From Mytilus californianus (lineage: Eukaryota > Mollusca > Bivalvia > Mytilida > Mytilidae): a stretch of DNA of 64,000 nt. Location of the stretch: positions 70,825,558 to 70,889,557 of the forward strand of contig NW_026262668.1 in the NCBI RefSeq assembly GCF_021869535.1, read 5' to 3'. Both the position numbers and the translations under genes were made by a program. The notes beneath the pieces were generated by a model, which made no database searches, was not told the origin of the DNA, and saw only the letters and a program-made list of their open reading frames with translations. Positions 55,955 through 64,000 of this stretch are shown here, in pieces (the stretch's first letter is position 1; each line of letters starts with the position of its first letter).

Positions 55955-56245
55955 CCAATGTTTAACATTTTTACCTATTATGCCTGTTTGTTTTGCTTAC
56001 ACATTGTTGTCAATATAATGGAATTCTATTCGACTGTCATACAAGTGAGAGGTTTAGCAATCTATAAAACCAGGTTTAATCCACCGTTTTCTACATAAGG
56101 AAATCTCTGTACCAAGTCGGGAATATGACAGTTGTTTTCATTCGTTTGATGTTTTTTGATGTTTTGATTTTGCCATTTGATAAAGGACTTTCCGTTTAGA
56201 AGTTTCCTTTGAGTTGGGTATTTTTGTTATTTTACTTTTTTCCAC
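55955..56245 (+). repeat. Penelope-like type II 3' core and tail
   Basis: GACTGTCATACAAGTGAGAG, AAACCAGGTTTAATCCACC, CTGTACCAAGTCGGGAATAT and AAAGGACTTTCCGTTTAGAA. The same block closes the window at 63755-64000. Confidence 0.75.
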
Positions 56246-56390
56246 GCCCAAAAAAAGCTTTTTGACGCAAGTCTTCGAAAAAATTAGAAAAGACATGGTT
56301 TTTATTTGATCTCTCGAAATATGCCTGTAAATAGTTTGAGGAAAGATATCCCACAAAGGGATTGAAATTCTACAATTGGCGATATATTAA

Positions 56391-56765
56391 GAGTGTTGTC
56401 ATGGATAAACAAAAATAATATACGTAGCTTCAACCCTTAGTTATGTGTTAAATACCTTCCTTATGTGTTAGTGTATCATTGTCATAAAGTACGAAGAATT
56501 GTGTCTTTTATTGCATATAAGGTTTTCATTGCAAAGCCCATATATCAGCATACATGTACAAGAAACGTGCAGGAAAAGAAACATAGCTTATACGTAACTT
56601 AAGAGTTCAACATATCTCACATACGCATGATGCATTTGTTATGAGATTTATTAAGCTATGTTTTAGTGGAGTTTTATCTTGTCAAGCGACAGATCATTTA
56701 ATTTTAACAATTTTCCAAGATCCATTACAAAAACATTCAACGTCAGAGACGTACGTTACATAAAA
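56391..56765 (+). repeat. Block d, unit B copy 2
   Basis: TTCCTTATGTGTTAGTGTATC, TCACATACGCATGATGCATT and GTCAGAGACGTACGTTACAT match 44320-44640 better than copy 1 does at the end, so it retains the original right end. Confidence 0.65.
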
Positions 56766-56769
56766 ATTA

Positions 56770-57540
56770 TGTATAACTTTTGTCGAAAGTCTGGACGTTG
56801 TATTAAGGACTTAGTGGCGATTATTCCAATAGCAAAAAGCAAGTAATCATTATCACAGAATATAAAAATATAAGAAATACTATCTACACTAAACAAAACA
56901 AATTGCTAAAATATACATAGTCTATTCAAACGAATTTAATGAATTGCACTGTTAACACTAACATCTCATGTTAGCATATTTTAGGTGTATAAACTTTTCT
57001 TTCTATGGAGATAGCTCAAAATAGATGTAAAATGCCTCAGATCTCTTTATTGATATATTTTTAACTTTCAAATCATCTAAATAATGGCTGAAAAAGTTCA
57101 CAAAATATTTCGAAATCAATACTGGTATTTCTATTGAATTTTTTAAAATAATTTTATGAATGTGAAATTTCACAAGTGCAAACATGCCGATTTCTTCTCC
57201 CTTACTTCGGAGAAATAATCTAAAATTTCATCAATTTAGGGGTGTCTTCTACTTTATACATCGTTTTTCTTTACGTTTATAAATAGTTCGCTCAAAGCCT
57301 TTTAATCATATCATATTCATATGCAATGCTGAAAAGCATCCTAAGCATAGATCAGTATAGAAATAAACGTGTATGTCCCCATACGAAATTTTACATAACA
57401 AATGCAGTGGTTGTTTTTCCATAATTTTTTAGATTATCTTCTGTAGTCACTGTATACATATCTTTTTGAAAATAAAATGTTTCCCGTAAAAAACACTATT
57501 TGTTGTATGTCTTGCTTCAATGTTGTATAAATAGAACAAA
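56770..57540. other. No gene seen; right part matches unit A
   Basis: 57395-57510 (ATCTTCTGTAGT...GTATACATA, AAAATAAAATGTTTCCCGTA) matches 45600-45715. The rest has no recognised feature. Confidence 0.45.
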
Positions 57541-57827
57541 AATATAATGAAAAATGGGGAGGGGGCGCATGCATAGCAGGAGACGCTTACCCTATCGACG
57601 CTTCCAGTCTCCATATGTCTTCTTAGTCGATTTCAAATAGTAGAACATTGGTAAATTACCGTTGCCTTAATTTATTAACACTCTTCTAACACCTATCAAC
57701 TGCGAGGGCTTCAGGTCTGATCTCCTGTCGTATTCAATTTGAAAGATTTTTTCTTCTGATTATTTGACGATTATAAATACTAATTGACCTCTCACAAATA
57801 CTGCCGATTACGATTAAAAATAATTTA

Positions 57828-58235
57828 TTAGACGTCATGAAACATGTAGGGAGTGCTGTTTCTGTGTTTCCTAGATGGAAAGTATTTAACGAACAGGTGT
57901 GGCTGTCTTACATATCTTCCTGTAGTGGCGGGCATAATTTGAATCTGCTTTCCAAATAATGTACAATCTTTTACTTTCTTGTTACCGTTAATGATCATCT
58001 TGTTGGTATCTGTATTGAATATAACTTGAATCTGCTTTCCAAATAATGTACGATCTTTTATTTTCTTGTTAACGTTAGTGATCATCTTGTTGGTATCTGT
58101 ATTGAATATAATTTGAATCTGCTTTCCAAATAATGTACGATCTTTTATTTTCTTGTTAACGTTAGTGATCATCTTGTTGGTATCTGTATTGAATATGGCT
58201 TTAATTGTGTGTTTTACTTTTACGCAAATGGTCAA
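57828..58235 (-). CDS. Open frame with three in-frame 29-residue repeats, function unknown
   Basis: The minus frame of about 135 codons contains three copies of an 87-bp unit (about 57938-58024, 58025-58111, 58112-58198). Each encodes FNTDTNKMITNVNKKIKDRT, then LFGKQIQ(I/V)I. Because 87 is a multiple of three, the repeat stays in frame. The listed start is TTG and no ATG precedes it in frame, so it is either an exon fragment or non-coding. The C-terminal part (PATTGRYVRQPHLFVKYFPS) is unique. It sits in a segment (about 57545-58790) absent from unit A. I do not recognise it. A minisatellite without coding role is equally possible. Confidence 0.3.
   Translation of the reverse strand: MTICVKVKHTIKAIFNTDTNKMITNVNKKIKDRTLFGKQIQIIFNTDTNKMITNVNKKIKDRTLFGKQIQVIFNTDTNKMIINGNKKVKDCTLFGKQIQIMPATTGRYVRQPHLFVKYFPSRKHRNSTPYMFHDV
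57938..58198. repeat. 87-bp minisatellite, three units
   Basis: TTTGAATCTGCTTTCCAAAT begins each unit; units differ by 3-6 bases. Confidence 0.9.
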
Positions 58236-58292
58236 GATAGGTAAAAGAGTGTATATGGTATCAAGTTATCTACAACCATGTGATTTTGTTTG

Positions 58293-58660
58293 TATAAAAG
58301 TAAAGAGATGTAGTATGATTGCCAATAGGACAACTATTCATAAAAATGACGTGCAGTTAAGCAACTATGAGTCACTATGGAGCCTTCAACAATGAGGATA
58401 ACTATCCATCAAAATGACGTGCAGTTAAGCAACTATGAGTCACTGTTGGCCTTCAACAATGAGCAAAACGTATACAATATAATCAGCTATAAAAGGCATC
58501 TACCTGACAAAATTTGATACAATTAAACCGAAAAAAACCAATATCTTGATTTATAACAAAACAATCAACGAAAATCAAACACGACATACATGAACCAAAG
58601 ACAACCACTGAATCACAGTCTCCTGGTTTGGGACATACTCATACAGAATGTGGCGGGGTT
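58293..58660 (+). repeat. Family R copy
   Basis: GTATAAAAGTAAAGAGATGT, AGTATGATTGCCAATAGGAC and GGTTTGGGACATACTCATAC. An internal 60-bp stretch (AACTAT(T/C)CAT...AGTCACTATGG) is duplicated at 58340 and 58400. Confidence 0.7.
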
Positions 58661-58674
58661 TAAAACATGTTTTA

Positions 58675-58760
58675 AAGATTCGAGCGTAACTGATGAGTCT
58701 TTTGTAGACTAAACGCGTGTCTGGCGTACAATATTTTAAGCCAGGTATCTATGGTGAGTT
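58675..58760 (+). repeat. Short dispersed repeat (GAGCGTAACTGATGAGTCTT type)
   Basis: CGAGCGTAACTGATGAGTCTT and GCGTGTCTGGCGTACAATAT are a family met again at 26185 and 33600. Confidence 0.55.
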
Positions 58761-58799
58761 TATGTTTGTGAGCCCTTAACTCTCTCCTCTAAAGTTGTC

Positions 58800-59164
58800 A
58801 CTGCTTAGGCGTGTAAGTTTACTGAGCAGTAGGGTGTTGGTGGTTGGTCTTTCGTTGAATTGTGATTCATTTGGATCCAAGGTATCTTCTGACTGTTTAT
58901 ACAATCTTACTCGTGATCATGTAATGAGAATTGTCCTAATATGCCTTGGCCTTCATTACCTTGCTGTATTTCACAGTTGGTACCATTTTAAATGACATAA
59001 GCAACCCATGTGGCTATGACGAACTTTTATCTAACAATGACGCAGTTATCAATTGATTTAAAAGACCTGACATTGAAGAGAACATAACAATATATCATTT
59101 GACATCGAATAAAGAATAAGCACACTTTTCGATCTGTTACATTTTTCTGGATAAACATAAGAAA
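58800..59164 (+). promoter_or_regulatory. Conserved 5' flank of the ankyrin gene (copy B)
   Basis: Nearly identical to 45770-46126. It keeps GTGGCTATGACGAACTTTTA, ACAATGACGCAGTT and GATTTAAAAGACC at matching distances from the ATG. Confidence 0.4.
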
Positions 59165-59521
59165 ATGGGAGCAGGATTTACCAAAGATAACAAAAATGAA
59201 AACATCGGTGCTTTATTTCAGGCAATCCATGAACAGAAGTTTAAGCTTGCTGCAGATATAATTTCAAGAAGCGAACCCGTAGACTGTATTAACTACTTTG
59301 GCAGCACACCACTTATAGAAACCTGTCGATACAACCTGACATCATGTAGAAAATCGAGTTCTGTTGAAAATGACCGAGCTAATTTTGTAAGATTTCTTAT
59401 TGACAATAACTGTGTTGTTAGCAGTTACGATATACATGGATGGACGGCTCTTATGTATGCTGAAAAAAATGGCCATGATAACATCGCTGATATTTTGGAA
59501 AAAAGAGAAAGGCGTTATTAA
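59165..59521 (+). CDS. 118-aa ankyrin-repeat protein, N-myristoylation motif (copy B)
   Basis: ATG 59165 opens 118 codons ending TAA. MGAGFTKD has the myristoylation pattern. The first ankyrin core is INYFGSTPLIETC and the second HGWTALMYAEKNGH. The linker CRKSSSVENDRA is Ser-rich and the tail KRERRY is more basic than in copy A (KSEKSY). A basic tail together with myristate could strengthen membrane binding. It lies in unit B of the tandem duplication, about 13.0 kb from copy A, with flanks alike from 58800 to 60137. Its candidate distal exon (60106 on) is interrupted by a repeat fragment. Confidence 0.82.
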   Translation: MGAGFTKDNKNENIGALFQAIHEQKFKLAADIISRSEPVDCINYFGSTPLIETCRYNLTSCRKSSSVENDRANFVRFLIDNNCVVSSYDIHGWTALMYAEKNGHDNIADILEKRERRY

Positions 59522-60105
59522 GGATGGTATGTATATTAAAATAAAGCAATGAAAATTACAAAATAAACATCGGAAATTGTCAAGACATACGAACACTTCT
59601 AGTCATTGATGTGCTTTTTCTGTTTTTCAACTTTGTTCAAGATCATACTTAATGAAGGTTAATCCATAAGAACTTTTCGTGTAAAATCCATCCATTATCT
59701 GTGGATATTGAATTATAAAAATACTTTGATATTGCGTGCGTCATGTTGTTAAGCATTGAGGCTTTCTCAAAACATTTCCATTAAATTCACTGTTTCCACC
59801 GTGTGTCAACGGACGTCTCAAGAGGTTTTTTTTATAGAAACTTTATTCTTCATCTTTTGACAATTTTATAGTTTGTAAGTATGGCACTGCATACAACTTA
59901 AATATGAAATAGCATTAAGAAAGGGACCGCAATGATTTCAATATCAACAAAATGAATAGTTTACATGTATTTTTCAACAGATTTATTTTCATTTACATTT
60001 GTTTCACTTCTAATTCAGAAAATTTTTTTTGAAGAAATGTATTTAAATGCAATGTATGTAAAAGTTGCAATAAAATATTACACTTATCATTCTAATTATT
60101 TTCAG

Positions 60106-60240
60106 ATTTGCTCGATGCTGAATTGACTATCCTCGGGGACATCAAACGAATGGAAAACAACTGTCATACTCCTGACTTGGTACAGACATTTCCTTATGTA
60201 GAAAATGGTGGACTAAACCTGGTTTTATAGCTAGCTAAAC
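60106..60240 (+). pseudogene. Distal exon of ankyrin copy B, cut by a Penelope-like fragment
   Basis: The acceptor TTATTTTCAG precedes (D)LLDAELTILGD, homologous to the exons at 23978 and 47084. From about 60138 the sequence switches to an antisense piece of the type II Penelope core (CTGACTTGGTACAG, AAAATGGTGGACTAAACC). By chance the frame stays open through it to TAG at about 60229. The native end of the exon is lost. Confidence 0.5.
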
Positions 60241-60244
60241 CTCT

Positions 60245-61700
60245 CAATAGTTTATTATTTCAATGTTGAGATAACCATGTAATAATTAATATGATACCAA
60301 AATGACTTGATTGGTTTCCGTACACAAATCCCTATTGAGAGAAAAAATAAAACAAGTTAAATCACATAAACATTGTTTATTTATTCATCGTTGTACCTTT
60401 CCAAATCAATTGATTCTGGTGTTGAAAGGGCATAAAAAAATGTGTTTTTATTATCAAATATGCCTAAAAAGCAAGAAAAGAAATCCATTTTGTGGGAATG
60501 TTCTTTGACTTTATTAAGAGTGCGAATATAAAAAACTCGGCTCAGAATCATAATAATGTGTCTGAATATGGTGATATGTCTCCCTGAGGACTGTTACCTT
60601 GTTAACCAGGTCGTAAGAAAATCGACTATGCGTGTCTCTCTAGTATACCGAAGGGGTTTGTTCATTTCACATAAACATGTTTGAATATCATATAACATTT
60701 GTCGATGGGCATATTCAGTATGATATATATCTCCTACATGTATTAAATGATATACTAGTAACTCTCGTCATGATTCGCATGGCTAGGAAATATCCGCTGA
60801 CAAATTATGTTCTGTGATTAGTAAAATAAAAGGAACTCAAGTATACAATTGTGATTACGACAAATGCACATTTTCATCTGACACAGATGTTTTGTATATA
60901 TAACGAAGTCATGCTGCCGTTTATAAAGTTTTCAGAATCAAGACATCTTGCTTAAGTAGCTTTCTTATAAGAAAGAATGTTTTCTCTGAAATACTGATAT
61001 CAAAAATACAAAATCTGAAATATCCTTGCGATCTATTTCGTCATATTAACCTTCGTTTTTCAAATATCAAGCATACCAAACTATAGCTATGGTATTCATT
61101 ATTCAAAATTCAATCAACAAAGTCGCCAAACTGCTTTATTCAGTGAAAGCATATTATAAATAACGAAAGCAAGATTCAATGTTTTCGTTTCTGTTTAGGT
61201 CCTTTTATGGTCATCATGCTCTTCATCTTTTAAATAAGCTTTGGAATTTCAAATATTTTGGCTTCGAGCATCACTGAAGAGACATTGATTGTCGAAATGC
61301 ACATCTGGGGCAGAAAAACTGGTACCGTTTATATTATTACTACTAACGTTTCAGCGTATTTACGCATCCCTTGCTTTCACATGTTTAGGTTTGAGCAATC
61401 TTGATGAAGGTAAATGCAGAAAAGTACCATTTATATAGTGTTTATTATTTAATTTAAAAAGTAAAAGAAATTTGCGTTATAACATTCCAGCAACGCGAGT
61501 TACTATGTTCCATCGTTTTATGTTTCGTATCACGATTATTTTTATAGCGGGTTGGTGCTTGCAAAATAGTTATTGAACCAACGGATCCTAATGGTTAATT
61601 GAAGGCATATCTTCGAAAGTTTTATGGGCGCTATCCAAATTTGGTAACGGATTATATCTCTGTCGTAGATACCTCATATCTCCTTTTAATTATAGAAATT
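60245..61700 (+). repeat. Segmental-duplication blocks b and c, unit B
   Basis: Counterpart of 48020-48409 plus 50349-51360. The junction TTACCTTGTTAACCAGGTCG at 60595-60614 is the uninterrupted site of the Penelope-like insertion in unit A. Confidence 0.8.
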
Positions 61701-62880
61701 AGGACAGTTTCTCCCATTATTCTATAGAACTAGACAGATCCAAACAAGCTACAACAAATTTAATTTGATTATGTACACCAGTTACATTAATTTGATTTAC
61801 TTTAATTGATATAAAAGTGGTTAAATACTGTATATGTACTAATTTTCGCGGTGTATTTATTTTCACGAATTTCGCGGTAGGTATATTTTCGCGAAAATAA
61901 ATACACGCGAATTCGAATGCAGATTTTATGCATATAAAAACCATTGAATAAATATCGCTGGAATTTACAACTGTATATGCATGTTCACCTTGTTGGCTTC
62001 CGATTAACTCAATTGAACCGTGAAACTGTTAAAACAACACCAGTTATTTTTACAGAAATTTAATTAAGAATAAAAGGACAAAAGGTGAAAAATAATATCC
62101 CAAGCTAAATATGACAGCTATATTAAATAATTAACGACTTAATCAGGTTACTGAATATCTATCAAAACACAGGACTGATTTTATGATTGAATAATCTTTG
62201 TTTATTTTGTTTCGTATTGTTAAATAAATGAATACCTAATTAATAAACATTTTATGAATTTTAAGTCTGTAATTTATGTTCTGATATTTTTGGAAATACC
62301 GCGAAATTAAATACACGCGAATTCATCGACAACAACAAAATCGCGAAAATAAGTACTCGCGTAAAAAAGTACATTTACAGTATATTTATTTTCGGTGGGA
62401 TAGAAAAGATTTTCATCCTTGGATACATGTAGCTTGTTCATATTAGGGCGAGTCAGAAGAAACCAAACTATACTTAATGATTTTTTTTTTAATATTTCAC
62501 CGTTTATTGTCATGATCATCACGACTAACTTCAAAAGCACTTGGGTTCACTCCAAGTTTTCTTTTAAGGGAATTCGTGTTGCTTTGACTTTAATTGTTGT
62601 ATTCTTTTTTTCTAGGTTTTTATTATCTGTATTGTTTTTTGTTGATAATGGTATTATGGTGATGGTTTACTAAATTGTTATGTTTGTAGATTATACGAGA
62701 TACAGCTAATACTCCGCCGAAGCATGTATCTTTATAACCGACGGTAGTGCTTTGTAGATTGTTGTTTGTCTCTCCGTCATTTTATTTTGGCTATGGTGAT
62801 GTTTGTCGTTATTTGACCTGTGTGTTGTGGTTGCATTTTTATGTATCTTCTTTACTTTCTATCTATTTCAGATTGTGATC
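61440..62880 (+). pseudogene. Old Penelope-like type I relic, unit B
   Basis: Counterpart of 51050-52030 with the MITE inside. TTGTTTGTCTCTCCGTCATT and TTGACCTGTGTGTTGTGGTT mark the 3' UTR part. Confidence 0.55.
61828..62380. mobile_element. 553-bp TA-flanked MITE with CGCGAAAATAAATACACGCG repeats
   Basis: Left end TA-CTGTATATGTACT, right end AGTACATTTACAG-TA. The unit A paralogue at 51471-51472 has a single TA at this place, so the ends and TA duplication are defined directly. Subterminal ACACGCGAATTC and TTTTCGCGAAAATAA blocks repeat inside both ends. There is no open frame. TA duplication fits the Tc1/mariner group, but the termini do not decide it. Confidence 0.85.
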
Positions 62881-62929
62881 AATGAGTTTGTCTTCCGGAA
62901 AATATCAAATAATTCTGTCATAAAATGCT

Positions 62930-63206
62930 TACATAATAAAATTGAGAATGAAAATTGGGAATGTGTCAAAAAGACAACAATCCGACTAAAGAGCAGAAAA
63001 CAGCCGAAAGCCACCAATGGGTCTTTAACACAACAAGAAAATCCCGCACCCAGAGGCGAGCTTCAGCTGGCCACTTAAAAAATATGTACTAGTTCAGCGA
63101 AAATGGACATCACACCTAACTCCGAAACATATAAATGAACCAAAATTAAAAAATATACAAGACTAACAAAGGCCAGAGGTTCCTGACTTGGGACAGGCGC
63201 AACAAT
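62930..63206 (+). repeat. R-related repeat with alternative end
   Basis: AAAATTGAGAATGAAAATTG, AACAATCCGACTAAAGAGCA, CCACCAATGGGTCTTTAACA and CCTGACTTGGGACAGGCGCA. It is the inverse of 37616-37877. The 91-aa frame across it is repeat-derived. Confidence 0.7.
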
Positions 63207-63261
63207 GTATGATAATGTGTCAATAATTTATGTAATGTGATAATGCACTGCGGGAGGGTAT
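63207..63261 (+). other. Remnant of the ankyrin upstream flank ending at a deletion junction
   Basis: TAATGCACTGCGGGAGGGTA, TGAAGAATG matches 52146-52172 and then switches at 63261/63262 to block a (TATAAACAGTGATGTTTGAT = 54606 on). The ankyrin copy expected here is gone. Confidence 0.7.
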
Positions 63262-63595
63262 GAAGAATGTATAAACAGTGATGTTTGATGCCAAAATATT
63301 TAAAAACCCATAACCTTATACAAACATTGAAGAGCTGTATAATAAAAAGGACTGAAAGCAAAGCCAAACCCGTACAAGGAATCGGCCATATTTATGATGG
63401 GAGACACATTCCTAAATTTGAAATGATTTCCTGGGTATTGTAAGCTGCTAATTTCAATTAAACAATATTTGTATGTGCATGCAAGTACCGAAGTCATCAT
63501 CTACGGGGCTGAATATACCTTTAGGAACTCACGGTCCACTAGTAAAGTTATTGGTCGTAATAACATTAATGGTACATTATTTACTACACCTGGAT
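63262..63595 (+). repeat. Segmental-duplication block a, third unit
   Basis: About 95% like 54606-54943 by eye. It ends at CTACACCTGGA, then jumps to block d. Confidence 0.8.
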
Positions 63596-64000
63596 TTGAA
63601 ATATCACACATACATATGATGCATTTGTTATGAGATTTATTCAAGTAATTTTTATTTGAATTGAGATCTTAACCTTATAAGCGTCCGATAATTGAATTTG
63701 AACCATGTTCCATCATATATTACAAATGCATTCGAAAACAAAATGCTGACTGTTGTACCCCAATGTTTAACATTTTTACCTATTATATCTGTTTGTTTTG
63801 CTTACACATTGTTGTCAATATAATGGAATTCTATTCGACTGTCATACAAGTGAGAGGTTTAGCAATCTATAAAACCAGGTTTAATCCACCATTTTCTACA
63901 TAAGGAAATGTCTGTACCAAGTCGTGAATATGACAGTTGTTTTCATTCGTTTCATGTGTTTTGAGGTTTTGATTTTGCCATTTGATAAAGGACTTTCCGT
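63596..64000 (+). repeat. Block d and Penelope type II core/tail, third unit (runs off the window)
   Basis: Matches 55793-56200 almost base for base, so about 850 bp (54944-55792) is missing from this unit. Confidence 0.8.

Noticed and set aside
62803..63078. 91-aa frame
   Set aside because: Formed by joining old Penelope 3' UTR to an R-related repeat.

Overview
The window looks like nuclear DNA of a bivalve mollusc, most likely a marine mussel of the Mytilus kind. It is AT-rich and has split genes with GT-AG introns. It is crowded with decayed retroelements (LINE, Ty3/gypsy, Penelope-like), short inverted-repeat elements and a tRNA-derived SINE ending in (AATC)n. The genus is inferred from remembered repeat families, not from a search. 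No bacterial, phage, CRISPR or rRNA features were seen.

Host genes are few. (1) A six-exon gene on + (7203-12320) has phases that join perfectly and encodes a charged, lysine-rich protein of about 210 aa. Two of its exons carry diverged copies of one helical segment. I do not recognise the family. (2) A small family of 118-aa two-ankyrin-repeat proteins begins with an N-myristoylation-type MGxGF(S/T)K motif. Three copies are intact (24631-24987 on -, 46127-46483 and 59165-59521 on +) and two are relics (about 3897-4213 on -, 52302-52565 on +). Each intact copy is followed 0.5-0.6 kb downstream by a conserved splice-acceptor-plus-short-exon block, so the gene may have a second exon.

Layout. 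0-6.7 kb: LINE relic, foldback palindrome, ankyrin relic, Penelope-like relic, hAT-like MITE. 7-12.4 kb: the six-exon gene with repeats in its introns. 12.5-18.6 kb: a dead Ty3/gypsy element on -, flanked by 108-bp direct repeats and carrying a nested inverted-repeat element with an integrase-like relic. 18.6-23.6 kb: interspersed repeats. 24-25.2 kb: first intact ankyrin gene. 25.7-42 kb: repeats, local duplications, a SINE with target-site duplication, an inverted-repeat structure and a TTAA-flanked MITE. 42.7-64 kb: a tandem segmental duplication holding the other two intact ankyrin genes, plus the start of a third unit from which the ankyrin copy has been deleted.

The duplicated units give natural filled/empty site pairs. 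These fix the ends of a 1.9-kb Penelope-like insertion (48410-50344, empty site at 60598-60601) and of a 553-bp TA-flanked MITE (61828-62380, empty site at 51471-51472). The insertion also shows that a widespread repeat core containing CTGTACCAAGTCAGGA belongs to the 3' part of a Penelope-like element. All identities were judged by eye.
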